Below, in pieces: positions 47,601-59,717 of a stretch of 64,000 nt of DNA. The notes beneath the pieces were generated by a model. That model was not told the DNA's origin and searched no databases. It was given only the letters and a program-made list of their open reading frames with translations. Origin of the DNA: Beverwykella pulmonaria (lineage: Eukaryota; Ascomycota; Dothideomycetes; Pleosporales; Melanommataceae); assembly GCA_001599595.1 (NCBI GenBank), contig BCHH01000001.1:4121068-4185067 (forward strand). Direction: 5' to 3'. The first letter of the stretch is position 1. The number at the start of each line of letters is the position of its first letter. Made by a program: the position numbers and the translations under genes.

Positions 47601-50600
47601 GTCCTATTAACTTGGGGTCTACCAATGGCAATGCCGAATTAGGTGCACTACGATCTTCTACTGTTGAGCCTGCAACACACATGATCAATCAACCGGAAAA
47701 CGGTTCTCAAGCAGTATCGATAGCTCCCACCAATTGTATGGGTTCCTCATCAGGCCAATCTCCTGCCAATGTGTCTGCGAAACGAAGAGCAGATGACTCG
47801 GGACAAGACACTCAGGCGGAAGCGAAGAAAAGACACGCGGAAACAGAATCGACGACAATGGCGGTACCACGAGCTACTTCACTAGGACCACTGACCTTTG
47901 CGCCAATAGAGCAGCCTACAGTTCCAAGTATTGGATCACAAAACGCGGCTCCTCCAGACCTTGAAACCCGGGTGCAACAAATTATCAAAAACGTCACGCA
48001 GCGGCCGAGGCCTGGAGTGTACATCAACCCTTTTGCGACTCGTCCAATTCCTAGGGGTCGTCCAAAAAGGGCCTTAATGGCCATCTTCAAGTCATCACGG
48101 CTGAAGGATTTTGAATGGTTCCAGCCTGATCCAAGCGTTTTGCCCAGGTCCTCCCTGCTACGTTCTGCAAACCGGAAGTCGACACCCCGGAACGCTCAGT
48201 CTGTATTGGAGCCCAAAACTACTTCTGGCAAGTCACGCTCCCGTAGACCTGACGTAGGACTATCAGAGGATGGTGTGCTAGCAATGGTGGAACAGCAAGC
48301 TTCAGTGACTGTCGAAGAAATCCCACCACAGCCGGCAATAGAGGAACAGCAAGCTTCGCTGACCGCCGAAGAACCACTACCGCAGCCTCTAGCATGGACT
48401 GCTATCAACGCAACTGTCCCGCGGCAACTATATCAGAGCCCCTATGCTCCCACGCCGGCCACCCAATCTCCAGTTGACATTCTAACAGAAACAGGGACCG
48501 AAGTTGGGACTGCGTCTAGAGAAGTCTCAATTACTTCAGCATCTGTTCCTGGAACTCCTGCCGCGATCAAGGAAGTACGCCACCCCTCTAATGCTCCAGA
48601 ACAGCGCATTGTTGGGCAAGGGCCAACGAAGAAGCGCCGACCGATAGTCAATCGTGGTGTGGTTCTTGGGCGTGGCAATGTCTGGCGTCTCCGTACACAG
48701 ATAATTCACGATATTATTATTCGCTGTAATGGTGTATATCCAGGAAATGGCGAAATTGCGTCGCCATTCTATACATTGTGGGACCAACGTGCGGCGAAGA
48801 ACATGATGAGGCCTGATCGCTCTACTTTGACAAATACTATCAAGAGCATGCTCGCTGATCCCGAGCATAAGATCAAAAAGATAACATTCCTTATGCCAGG
48901 TATAACTGGTATCATGATGGAGAGGTCCATAATCGCGTTCGACGCGGTTGCGCCATCGGGGCCCGAGGTCAAGACATTGAAACAGAAGATGATAATGACA
49001 TATCCAAAAAGATTTTATCCAGAGGAGATTCGCCATCTTGTCACAGAGGAGCCAACAATCCGCGTATCACAACTGCCGGATATTGACAATTCTGTTGAGG
49101 TGAATGGTTTGTATCCATCCACGGCACAGAAGCTCGACCAGCGTATTCGGGCCTCGGCCAAGAACCGCAAATTTGAAAAGGCGAAGCGGAAGTGGAGAGT
49201 GACCGGGAAGAAGTCACAGAATGTAGAAGTAGAAAAAACGCTTTTGGAACGTGCCCAATCCAATGTTGGTGATCAGGCAAAGATCCCTAGGCTGGCAACT
49301 TTGAATGACGGACTGCCCTCTTATCGACGCGGGAAGCTACAACCGCGACCACAGGGAAAGAAAAACAATCGGGAGATTTCTCCGGCACGGTCTAAGTCGT
49401 CTGAGGACATCCCATTATCATTCTTGCGCCCTCTACAATCCAGGATCAACAAAGCGACATCTATCAACGAAGATTACGACGATCAGGACTCATCTTCTGA
49501 CGAGGAGACTATTGAACGCGAGGCAACAACTACCATCGTAGATCCGGGTGTTCGTTTCTATCCGTCAAATGGTACTTTCTCCACAGAATTTACCATCGAG
49601 CCCAACACCCGCAGTGCTCTTTGGGTTGATCCTGTCAAAGCTGCTTCCGATTTTCTTTCAAATACTGGAATACAGTATGAAAATCTACAGCGAACAGGAA
49701 AAGGAAAGAAACGGGCCAGAATTGCGGACGATACTATTGTGAATCCTCGCAAGAAACCCCGAGTCGTCGATCAATACTTGGATACAAGCGACTATGATAA
49801 ATATTTTAGTCGTGACGAATATCTGGAATCTAGGTTTTTGGATCCAAGTGACGACGATGAATTTATTCTACGCACTCCCTCCTCCTCTTCCTCCGAAGAT
49901 GACGCTTATCCACAATGGAAAGTGCACCACCAACGCTCCAAGGATGTGGAGGAGCCGACTCTTGTTCAGCGCTTGACTGGCCTTACCGGTAATCCAAATG
50001 ACCCAATTTATCTACCACCGGTGAAGAAGAATTACAGGAAGAAGTCCAGACAATGGACTCTGAAAAGTTCAAGAAAGAAGGGCAATGCAAGGAAGATCGT
50101 GGAAGTCTTTGACCCTGTCGAGAAATTCAAGAAGCTCTGCTTTACGCTGGTGATAGCGTCCTGTATGTCCAGTGAAGATGGAAGCGTCGATTGGAACATT
50201 GTCACAAATATCTACAGCTCTGACAGAGCCTTCGATCTCGCGAAAACGAAGAAGATGTGGATATGGATGCAGGACAACATGTCATCTCAACTGGAGACGC
50301 TTTCTTCCAATTTCCAGACATCTTTTCTGGACGCGTATGACAAAGGCAAGATTGCCAGTATCGAAGACCCAGCGACATACGACTGGGCTAGTCTGGTGGA
50401 ATGGGCGCTCAAAAAATGCAAATATCCGGAATCGCCACTTCCAACGAGCCGCGATACTCTCGACGAGTACGACATAGAGGAATCTAGCTACGAGACTTTT
50501 TTTCGCATCGATTGGTACAAGAAAGAGTTGTCGAATGTCGGGCGAACACAGCGTCTGTTGAATTACACTTATGCAGATCCTCTCCACCGTCTGTCTAAAC

Positions 50601-51916
50601 CACGGCCACCGCCCGACAACGTCCTTCTTGCGCGTTCCTGGATACGCGCCAATACTGCCACGCCACAAGAAACATACAACGGCAAATTTGCCCATGAGAA
50701 GCTTAGCATACTTGGAATTCCGACTCTTGAGCGGGGTGTAACGGAGTTGGTAGATGAGAGCGTTTTGAGGATGAGGAAACTGAAGCGACTTTTACCAGGT
50801 CGCAACTACAATTTCATGACTGCTTTCGCACTTCAATATAGACGAGCATTTGAAGTGGAGGATTTCATGGACGCAGTGGAATTCAAGAAAACCTTGGATG
50901 AAGTATTCGCGAGCGATAACGCAGAAAAGCGCTCCTTCCCAATGTCTAGGACTGCAGCCAATGGCGCTGTCATGGCGCTCCTTTCACTTGTCAATGAAGG
51001 AAAGGTCAGGCTGATTCCCAAGCTACCGCCAGTTAATAACAACTTCAATGCTTCTCTTCCGAGGTTATCAGTGTGGGGCTTTAGCGAAGGGGACTATGTC
51101 CACCGGGCAATTGACCGTAATCGCCTGTTCTGGGACATTGACGCTGTACCAACTTCTTTATATCAATTTGGAAGTCCGCTTGAACCTTCGACCCTTCCAC
51201 TTGCTCCTTACAATGAGACTAGAGGAGCCGCAGCTTGGCCACGAATGATCGAGCCTCCACTACCTGGGAAGTATAATGACCAATCTTTACTCCCAATATG
51301 GAGCAGCATCGATGGACAAACCGTGACTTGGCCGTGGTGGAATCGCATTCTCAACCTCGTCCTTCAGAGCATCATGTTTCAACCTGGCATCTCGGTTGCT
51401 GAAGTCCACCGCAATTGCCCTGCCAGCACAGCTGAGTTCTTTGAGGTCGAGTTGGTCGTTTCGTGGCTTCTCGACGTGAAGGCCATCAGTAAGACTGCCC
51501 AAGACACGCTTGAGGTGCAGCCTGGCTTCTGGGCTGCCTTTGGGGATCGCATGATTGGTGATCAGGATGATTGGTTCGGAAAACATGTCAGGAGAAAGAA
51601 GATGGCGAATGTTCGATGGCGTGAACAATACAACCTCCAATTTGCGGCCCTGAACAGCAATGTCGCCGGGCTGGCGCGAGCTATGAGCGTGGAGTCGGAT
51701 GATGGAAATAATGGCCTCCAACGGGGCGGATACAGATACGCCACTACACGCCGCATTCTTCAAAACCCACTCCAACAGTACCGCGCCGTCAAGGAGACAG
51801 TCGAAACGCCGGCTTCAGATAGGTCTGCTCCTCCAAACAAGCCTGCTCAGGAAGATGCGGAGATGGAAGATGCAGACATGGACGCTGAGGGCGAACCGGA
51901 TGACGAGATGCTTTGA
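44647..51916 (+). CDS. TFIIIC largest subunit Tfc3/Sfc3, B-block-binding
   Basis: Exons 44647-44713, 44873-45927 and 45977-51916 (introns 159 and 49 nt, in phase) give 2353 residues. The B-block-binding winged helix is near residues 255-330 (EFVLLSIIAAHGASGIAQPD to KKGYIEKKPMQAQK). A further winged helix follows at about 378 (MQEWTPRAVRNAILRLDETG). A third helical DNA-binding-like unit starts near residue 1273 (NVWRLRTQIIHDIIIRCNGV). Three copies of a LLTKEER..GLP..GRL repeat lie at about residues 730-870. Long disordered, charged stretches join the folded parts, and the C-terminus is acidic. TFIIIC binds box B of tRNA genes and recruits TFIIIB/Pol III in the nucleus. No break is seen. Confidence 0.92.
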
Positions 51917-52687
51917 GTGATGCATGATGGGGACCATGGAGGATGGATATAATGGTAAGCGGATATCTTTATGTTGGAGGGTTTTAAAAGGCCGTGGATC
52001 ATTTGATGCATCGCTTTGGCGCATTGTGTTTTTCTGAGTGATGATACCACAGGGCCTTCAGGTTATTTCAACAAGTGTACAACATCAACGATACCAACGC
52101 AGAGAGATTAAAAATAGTTCAATCTAGTCAATCAATTTCTCAGACCTTTGTATTGTTTCTGGTGTTGTCCCTTTGAAGTAACTAGCTCCATTGCCTTAAG
52201 AACTGAGAAAGAATCCCAGTAAGACATTCCGGCAAGAGCACCAAGAATTTGACTTAGTCCCACATAGCACTATTATAGTTGCCAAACTCACCACTCATAT
52301 AGGAGGGACAAAAAGGGCATAGCGCGAATTGGCTGGTGACGTCACGTGTTTTCGTGGCGTTTCTTCACCAAGACTTTTTGTCCCCAACGCGCCACGCCAC
52401 CCCACTCGCCTCTTTTCCCACCTTGCACCCGACACAAACTATTTGCATAGTAGATTAAGATACTGTTTGTCTTCACGTAAGGCGCAGAAATCATCCCTAA
52501 CGGACACCGCCAGTGTCTTCAACGCGCGCCCCACTCTGTGGCGAGCGACAACCCTTGTAACGACCACCTTACCAACTTCACCTACTGGGGTCCTTCCAGT
52601 GTACAAACCTCTATACAGACACAACCAGGCGGCATCCTGCATGATCTATGTTTCTACCAGAATATACTGTGATAACAGAGCTCAAAT
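51917..52687. other. intergenic, promoter of the DUF4211 gene
   Basis: No gene is supported. Pyrimidine-rich sequence at 52370-52680 gives open frames but no motif. A composite TGACGTCACGTG site is present. Confidence 0.4.
52337..52348 (+). promoter_or_regulatory. composite CRE (TGACGTCA) and E-box (CACGTG)
   Basis: TGACGTCACGTG overlaps a palindromic ATF/CREB-type site with a CACGTG bHLH-type core, about 340 bp before the DUF4211 gene ATG. Both are established fungal transcription-factor sites; use here is inferred. Confidence 0.4.
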
Positions 52688-54676
52688 ATGCCTCCCAAGC
52701 GCTCACTGCGTGCACCACGACAGACAAAACTCGACTTCTCTCCCAAACCGAAACCGAAACCCGCTTCCTCCTCAGAGAGAGCTCCTCTCTCGCCCGATGA
52801 GTCGCCTGGCCCGGCATCGAAGAAGCGAAGACTCGATTTGGGCCGAGAGGCTGAGTGCGGGATGAAGTTGGGCATGCCCGTCAGGCAGAACCCGATAGGA
52901 ATGTTTGGCAGCTCGGACAATGAAATATCTTCTGGAGGATCTAGCGAGAGTGAGGGGGATGAGAGCTTGGATATACCTGTTGCGAAGGCCCCGCTGAAAC
53001 GGGTAAGACAAACTGCTATCCGACAGAAACCTGTTCGCGCACAGGCGAAGAGAAGGGCAAAGCAGCCAACCACAAAGGTTTTCGCGGTCCCACAAGAGAT
53101 TAGTAGTGGATCGGATGATGGCTCCGACGAGGAAGCTCTGCAGAGACAGAAACCCACCTCCCGACAGCGTCTTGTTCAAACACTAGCGAAACGACGCCAG
53201 AAGTCGCCAGAGGTGATTGAGGACCGGCCGGAGAATGAGGAGGACTCCGATGAGGAAGTCGTACGTCCAAAACGAAAAGCAACTACCAGACAGCTGCCGG
53301 TACGAATGCCAGCGAAGCGGAGACAGAGCTCACCTGAGGTGGTCGAGCCTCAGACGGACGATGACGAAGAACAGGATGAGGATAAAGATGACTCCGATGT
53401 TGAGGAGGTTCCACGAAGTACAAAAAGGCGCCCGGTAAATACACAGGAGCAGGAAGATCTGGAGGACGACTTGGAGTTTCTCCAGTCTTCTCCTCCAGCA
53501 GACAAAGGAGGTCTAAGGAGTCGGCACACAAAACCTTTGACTCAGCGGGAGAAGGCTCTTGAAGCACTCAAGCGTCGGAGAGCGAGCTCTGGCGGAGAGC
53601 CATCATCTTCTGCTGCGACGCCTGGCCGAAAACGAGCAATCATACTATCGGACTCTGAATCCGAGCTGGAGGTCATAGCTGAGGAAGACGCCGACTCTGA
53701 AGAAGAAGAAGAAGAGGTCGGCGAGGACGAGGATAAGGGTGAAGAAGGCGATTCGGATGGTGCGGAAATCTATGAGACCAACGCCTTGGACATGTTTCAC
53801 GAAGACGTTGACGATGTAGGTTTCATTGACGACGACGCGAGTAATCCCATCGGAGCGCCCGCTGATCTCATGGGCATCCCCATCGAGTTCAGCAGCCTTA
53901 GTCGCGCGAAGCCGCGAGAGCTATTCAAGTACGCAGTCGAGTGGATGGTTCACAAAAAGATCAACCCTGCTTTTCCTCGATCCGACGAGATCTACACTTT
54001 GGCGTTCCGGAAACTTGATGACGAAGTCAATGGATTAGCAAACTCGAAGTATTCTTCCTCTGCCTGGAGTCTAGATTTTACCAGAGCACTGCGAGCTCGA
54101 CCTAACATCTTGCTTAACGAGATCGGCACCCACATGAGGGCCGTCATGTCTCCTCACTGCGAAGCCTGTAATCGCAAGACGCACCCGGCAAGCTGGGAGG
54201 TATCACTAACAGGCAGTCCATACAACAAGGACACGCTCGAACCACTCGTAGAAGACTCCGACTCTGAATCGGACTCCGATGCCTCCTCATCCTCCGGCGA
54301 CTCAGAGGCAAACTTGAATGGTGAAAAGCCTACCTACGACGCTACTGGCGAGCAACTTCCCCCTGAGTCCAAAATATTCACGCTGGGCAGCACTTGCAAG
54401 GCTAATGCGCAGATGGCACATACCCTGCACCATTGGCGTTATCACCTTAACTCATGGGTTGTTGACTATCTCGTTCGCGAAGGCCACTGTACCCCTGAGA
54501 AAATTGTTGAGCGCGATACCTGGCGCGAGAAGAAGCGCGAGAAGTACGCAAACAAGATCGTGGACAAGATGGAGAAGGAGGGCGAGATCAAGTCTTTGCA
54601 CAAGCTGTACAAGACGCAGGTGGACTTTGCATTAGAGGCGAAGAACGAGTATCGGCAGGGCTGGGGGCGGAGATAG
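52688..54676 (+). CDS. DUF4211-domain nuclear protein
   Basis: An uninterrupted frame of 662 residues. The N-terminus has RQTKLDF (residues 11-17), a PIP-box-like motif common in replication-linked proteins. Three spaced copies of a basic motif follow (KPVRAQAKRR, RLVQTLAKRRQKSPEV, LPVRMPAKRRQSSPEV). Long acidic tracts lead to a folded region around residues 395-510 (PADLMGIPIEF, FKYAVEWMVHKK, HCEACNRKTHPASWEV) that fits DUF4211. The C-terminus is helical and charged. This family is fungal and nuclear by composition, with no established function. PCNA binding through RQTKLDF is an inference. Confidence 0.85.
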   Translation: MPPKRSLRAPRQTKLDFSPKPKPKPASSSERAPLSPDESPGPASKKRRLDLGREAECGMKLGMPVRQNPIGMFGSSDNEISSGGSSESEGDESLDIPVAKAPLKRVRQTAIRQKPVRAQAKRRAKQPTTKVFAVPQEISSGSDDGSDEEALQRQKPTSRQRLVQTLAKRRQKSPEVIEDRPENEEDSDEEVVRPKRKATTRQLPVRMPAKRRQSSPEVVEPQTDDDEEQDEDKDDSDVEEVPRSTKRRPVNTQEQEDLEDDLEFLQSSPPADKGGLRSRHTKPLTQREKALEALKRRRASSGGEPSSSAATPGRKRAIILSDSESELEVIAEEDADSEEEEEEVGEDEDKGEEGDSDGAEIYETNALDMFHEDVDDVGFIDDDASNPIGAPADLMGIPIEFSSLSRAKPRELFKYAVEWMVHKKINPAFPRSDEIYTLAFRKLDDEVNGLANSKYSSSAWSLDFTRALRARPNILLNEIGTHMRAVMSPHCEACNRKTHPASWEVSLTGSPYNKDTLEPLVEDSDSESDSDASSSSGDSEANLNGEKPTYDATGEQLPPESKIFTLGSTCKANAQMAHTLHHWRYHLNSWVVDYLVREGHCTPEKIVERDTWREKKREKYANKIVDKMEKEGEIKSLHKLYKTQVDFALEAKNEYRQGWGRR

Positions 54677-55216
54677 TGGCCGGGGCAATAGGTGTCCTGA
54701 ATAGCATCTGGGGTTTATGGAATGGGTCATAATTGGAGCTGGATACCCTGGTCGGGAGTGAGAGGGAAGGAATCAATTTGGCTTTGCTAGGTCGTACTGG
54801 ACCTGCCAGAGAGACCTTTATCATGTTTCTTCTGACTTTGCGATTTGCCAGCTTTATGATTGACTGGGATTGAAGTTTTCTGCTCAAGGCATTCAGGCGG
54901 CTACCAGGGATATATAGAGTGGAGGGACTGATTATTCTGCATAATAATCAAGGACAGATACATTCTTTATCCCTTCCAGGAGTGCTCAAATCTGGTCATT
55001 GAAGAAGGATAGTGGGATGAATGTGAATACCAAGTCTAAACATTAAAAAGGTTCTATACCTAAAATTAATCGACGCTCATACGCCGACAGAATGCGAGTT
55101 GGTTTGTACCAATCCATGTACACGTGCGAGACTTACGGACCAACCTCCTTTATCTCATCACCATCCTTAACATCCCAACTTTGCCAACTCACTCCAATCC
55201 TTTGCGCATAAAACGC
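54677..55216. other. convergent intergenic, no gene seen
   Basis: Contains the 3' ends of two converging genes. Open frames are short and lack motifs. Confidence 0.45.
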
Positions 55217-56394
55217 TTATGCTCCAACCTTCGTAATCTCATCGTCATCCTTAACGTCCAACTTCGCCAGTTCACCCGTGACGCCAACTTCTTGCCCACC
55301 CGCATCCACATTCTTGACCTCCTGCTCCAATTCCGACTCCTGCGCCGCACCCACACTCTTCTCCTCCCCGCCCCAAAGATATATCTCGCTCTCCCCGACC
55401 AACTTCCCTGCCGCCTCCCATCTCTCCTTGCGCTCTTTTCTGCGCTGTGTTGCAAGCGCGTCGAGTGCTGGCCAGTATACGGAGTGGTCGTACTCAAACT
55501 CAACATCGCCACCGGCGTTTTGCATGAGTTGGGAGGCGGGGATGTGCGAGGTGAGGGGCTCATTGTAGCGCATTTTTGTTTTTGTGACGGGATCGATGAA
55601 GGGGGAGACGAGCTTGAGGAAGGTAGTTACGTACCAGGGGACTAATGGCACATGTTAGCATTGCGTCAATGTAAGATTGATGAGTATTGACAAGGAGACT
55701 CACGGTGCGTAATCAGCGCCCGTCCCAATCGCTCCGGGTAGTGATTCTGTAAGATGCTGAGCACCTGCCTGCCCGTCGCAATCGAGGGCTGAGACCCAGC
55801 ACTGCTGTTCCTGAAATCGATGAGCAGCGCCAGGGTCTCCTGACCTGGTGGCGCAATGTCTAGTGTCCGCTCCAACATGAACACCAGGTGTTGCACTTGC
55901 TTCGGGCTTGTCTTAGTATTTTGCTTCTGAGGGAGCAAATACAGACATGGCCTGCCCTCGTTGTCGTAGCCCAATATGACCTGCTTCCCCGTCTCGTTCT
56001 CGTCCGAAATGTACTCGGCCGTGAAACCCGCAGTACCGTATTCACGACGCCAGATCAATGTGTCTTGTACACGCTTGGTAGCGTGGGCGAGGTTCCATTT
56101 AGCTGCCCGAAGGTAGCGGAGGAGGCATTCGCGGGTGAGCCAGAGGCGCTCATCATCGGTGAGCGGTGCTTGTTCGGCGCCTTTGAGAGATGTTCTTGGG
56201 AGCGTATCCCATGATCGGGCGGTCGCGAGGAGCTCGTCGTACTTGCTTTGCTGGTCGGCCGTGATAGGTGGGTGTGCGGCAGGCTTGCAATTGGGAGCTG
56301 GAAGATGGAAGGGTTGCTTGGTCGGGGCGAGGTGAGGCTTCTCGGTAGGCTCGGCGGCCACCGGGGGGAGGGTATCTACTGCTGCGGTGGCCAT
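55217..56394 (-). CDS. CRAL-TRIO (Sec14-like) lipid-transfer protein
   Basis: Minus-strand exons 56394-55704 and 55641-55217 (62-nt intron, GTGAGT to TTAG, phase 1) give 371 residues. A Pro-rich N-terminus is followed by the CRAL-TRIO N-lobe (LTRECLLRYLRAAKWNLAHA). The lipid-binding domain has GYDNEGRPCLYLLP, LALLIDFRNSS, LSILQNHYPERLGRALI and, after the splice, PWYVTTFLKLVSPFIDP. This is a Sec14 homologue of the Pdr16/Sfh type that exchanges phosphatidylinositol or sterol between membranes; the exact lipid is not readable. A charged C-terminal extension ends KLDVKDDDEITKVGA. It shares a 312-bp divergent promoter with POL12. Confidence 0.88.
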
Positions 56395-56706
56395 TGTATG
56401 TATGGATATCTGGTACGAGATCAAACAGATTTAGGTAGCGTAGCAAAACTATAGATGGAGGATACAGGGGGCCTTTGCAAGGCGAAGTCGATCTGCTTGG
56501 CTGGTCAACTTTAATACGCCGCACTAAATGCAAACTAATCTAACCATTCTTGTACTAGCGGGCCACTTTACGGGTTCAAACGCGTCGCGACGCGTCCCCC
56601 AAATCCACTGCATCACCGCCTGCCCACTACGCAAATCCAGCACAACTCCAAAAGGATCAGTTTACCCTTACAAAGTCCTACTGTATCTGTCAGGGTGCCT
56701 TTTAAC
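56395..56706. other. short divergent promoter between the Sec14-like gene and POL12
   Basis: No gene. It contains paired ACGCGT boxes at 56580 and 56590. Confidence 0.5.
56580..56595 (+). promoter_or_regulatory. tandem MluI cell-cycle boxes upstream of POL12
   Basis: Two ACGCGT hexamers (56580-56585 and 56590-56595), one helical turn apart, end 111 bp before ATG 56707. Paired MCB elements are the classic binding arrangement for MBF-type G1/S activators of DNA replication genes. Confidence 0.65.
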
Positions 56707-58881
56707 ATGGACGACACAACCTCCGAGCTCACTGAGCGTTTTGAGCGGTACTGCAGCACCAACAATGAGCTGCCATCCGAGATCCTCGGTGAGCTGCAGT
56801 CGCTGCTGCACCTATACTCAATTTCGCCTGAAGAGCTAGATTTTAAATGGCAGGCCTACAATATGAAAATGGGCGGTGACGACAATAAGCTCGATTTGAA
56901 GACAGCTCGAGAGTTCAGGAAGAATCTTCGAGATACCCTGGAGCGAGAGAGTAGAAGCAAAGCCCAGGCGAGGAACGATACGAAGAGAGTTGCACCCACA
57001 CCACGCGCCGGCGGAAAGAATGCTGGAGATGTCTTCGATATGCTGGACGGATTGATTCCGAACACGCCTCGACCTGGAGGAAGCACGATCAAGCGGAAAT
57101 CAAACTTCCAGACTCCTGCTGGAAAGGCGAGCAAGAACCATGAGATGAGCTCGCCTGGCGCTGCCTTTACCAGCGAGATCAATGGAGCGTCAGTACACCT
57201 CTCCTACCTACATCATTACTTTATCTAACCTAACTAGCGGCTTCGACTTCGCCTCTCGCGACCATATAGGCGACATCACAGAGCAACTGAACGGCCACAT
57301 CCCCCTCCCCGAAACTCCAGACGAGCCGCCCACCGAAGCACGCATCAAACTCAAAGCCAACACCGATATGTCCAAGTTCTCGTACAAGACCATGGCCATG
57401 AAGCTCTCCGAAGCCTCCGAAGTCCTCGACGACCGTATCGACGAATTCCGCCAGCTCATACAAGAACATCTCAACCTGGAAGATAGCGATTTCGGTAACC
57501 CCTCACACCAATCTCCCAGTGAGGTCATCGTGGTAGGTCGCATCGCCTCCGACAGCAGTGAGGGCAGACTGAACACGGCATCTCTCGTCCTAGAAGGTTC
57601 TCGCCGTTGGGGCTCAGGCCGCCGCGTACCCCTCAAACTCGATGGCTTAACATCGTACAACTTCTTCCCAGGCCAGATCGTCGCACTCCGGGGAACCAAC
57701 GCTACCGGCGACTTCTTCACCGTGTCTGAATCGATCCCGCTGCCCTTACTGAATCTGGCTGCGAGCAAGCCAGAAGAGCTCGATGTGTACAGCAGCCGTT
57801 ACCTCGATACACCAGAGTCAGACCCATCGAACCCACGGCCTCTGACAATCCTAATTGCGTCGGGGCCCTACACTACGGACCAAAACCTAGACTTCGCTCC
57901 CCTACATACGTTACTCGATAACGCTGCCTCCTCCTACGCCGATGCTGTAATCTTGGTAGGTCCCTTCCTCGATGCCGAGCACCCTCAAATACGAACCGGC
58001 GATTTCGACATCCCTCCTCACATGACGAACCCCGACCAAGCAACAATGACCGATCTCTTCCGTCACTACATTTCTTCGGCCCTCCAATCCTTGACACAGC
58101 GCGTCCCGACATGCAACGTGATTCTGGTTCCCAGTCTACGAGACGCTCATCATCGACACGCCGTCTTCCCTCAAGACAAGTACGTGAAGAAAGAACTCGG
58201 ACTTGGCGCTGCAGGAAAGATGGTCCAGTGCGTAACGAACCCCATGACACTTAGTATGAACGAGTTCATGCTGGGTATGAGCTCCCTTGACGTCCTCGAC
58301 ATGCTACGCCGTGAAGAGATCGTTAGCGGGAAAGCGCGCGGGGTGAATATATATGAACGAGGCGCGCGAAATGTGATCGAGCAGCGGAGTTTTCTCCCGC
58401 TTTTCCCACCAACGGCGAGAGAGACACTGCCTAGCGCTGCCCCGGTCGAAGATAAGCCTTTCAAGAATGATGAAGAGCAGGGACCGTCGCCATTTCTGCC
58501 GCTGGGCACGATGCTGGACACGAGCTTCCTGAAGCTGGGCGAGATTCTGAATGTTTTGCCGGATGTGCTGATTACACCCAGTGTGCTGCAGGGTTGTGTC
58601 AAGGTATGTAAAGTCCTACCGGCAGATACAGTAGGGTTTAGGAGAGAAAACTTAATCCTTTTACCCTCTACCTGAATCTAGTTATAGTGCTGACCAGTAT
58701 TTAGGTCGTCGAATCGGTCCTCGTCATCAACCCCGGCACACTCAGCAAACGCCGTGCCGCTGGCACGTACGCCCGCATGATTATCCAGCCTAGGACTGTC
58801 ACTGATGAGGAGAGGGAGAAGAGCGTGGGCGTCGCGCATAAGCTCTGGGAGCGGGCCCGAGTCGACATCGTTAGGATCTAG
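56707..58881 (+). CDS. DNA polymerase alpha B subunit (Pol12/Spb70)
   Basis: Exons 56707-57188, 57238-58603 and 58705-58881 (introns 49 and 101 nt, phases 2 and 0) give 674 residues. The N-terminal helical domain is followed by a linker with TPRAGGKNAGDVFDML. The OB-fold region (EVIVVGRIASDSSEGRL, FFPGQIVALRGTNATGDFF) precedes the inactive calcineurin-like phosphoesterase domain (LTILIASGPYTTD, ADAVILVGPFLDAEHPQI, CNVILVPSLRDAHHRHAVFP). The last exon gives VLVINPGTLSKRRAAGTYAR. The protein tethers the catalytic subunit and primase at origins in the nucleus. Tandem MCB boxes upstream fit G1/S expression. Confidence 0.93.
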
Positions 58882-59268
58882 GCGTAGAATAGAAAGGGTT
58901 TAGTTAATCAGCAATACCATAAGCAATTCCGGCGCCGAGTCAAAAAGATCAGCTTTGCCATGCATAGCCGTACTAAATCTGGCAGAGTTGGTTTACTGTG
59001 CTGGCAAGAATTCTCACCCAGTGCCACACACAAGACGTTGGTTCGCACGTGTTGTAAATTTCAGGATGGATTGATTCTTTTTGCTGTCATGCCCGACGCC
59101 TTCCCTCCATCATTGAATAAGAAACCATAGAAGAGCCCAGCAATGCAGAAGACCCGCCGCTCACTCTCCTCTCCGTAATCTAAAATGTCCGTGGAGCTAA
59201 GACCATTGGGTTATCGCCGAGTACACACCATCGCGCCTGCTTTGTCGGTCAAGTTAGGGGCTAGGCAT
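58882..59268. other. convergent intergenic, no gene seen
   Basis: Between the POL12 end and the RPS29 end; nothing recognisable. Confidence 0.45.
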
Positions 59269-59717
59269 CTATCGGTGCTGTAGATCTGTCAGCTTGGGTG
59301 TTCCTTGCCTGTAGGTTGTAATGGGTGGACGTTTTGAGAGTTGTAGTCGTGGAGGTGCAGAGGTGTGTTCTGAATAGGCGTTCCCGTACCTTGACGAAGC
59401 CAATGTCTGCGCTCTTCTCCCGGAAGCACTGACGGCAGATGTTGAGGCCGTACTTGCGGATCAGACCTGCGGGGTGGGTGCAGACGCGGCTGTGATTCAC
59501 TCCATTAGCAAATATCTCATATTTCATATCTTAGTGCGTTTCCAGCCCTCATCTCTTCCTCCCCCTCTATCATCCACGGCTCTAGAATCCATCTCATCTA
59601 CATCTCCAGACTGAAGCAGGCAATGCGGGCGGGGCGAAGGCAAAGCCAGACGTACCAGGAGCGTGAGCCCTTGCCGTAGGTGCGCGGACGCGAGTACCAG
59701 ACCGACTCGTGAGACAT
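59269..59717 (-). CDS. 40S ribosomal protein S29 (uS14)
   Basis: Minus-strand exons in coding order are 59717-59656, 59489-59390 and 59277-59269 (introns 166 and 112 nt, in phase), giving 56 residues, the usual S29 length. Exon 1 encodes [19 protein letters not shown]. Exon 2 gives [20 protein letters not shown] and [14 protein letters not shown]. The last exon is only nine bases and encodes His-Arg-stop. The four cysteines (CRVC and CRQC) bind zinc. S29 sits in the head of the small ribosomal subunit. The tiny last exon was identified from the family ending and a CTACAG acceptor; without it the frame would read through the intron. Confidence 0.93.
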
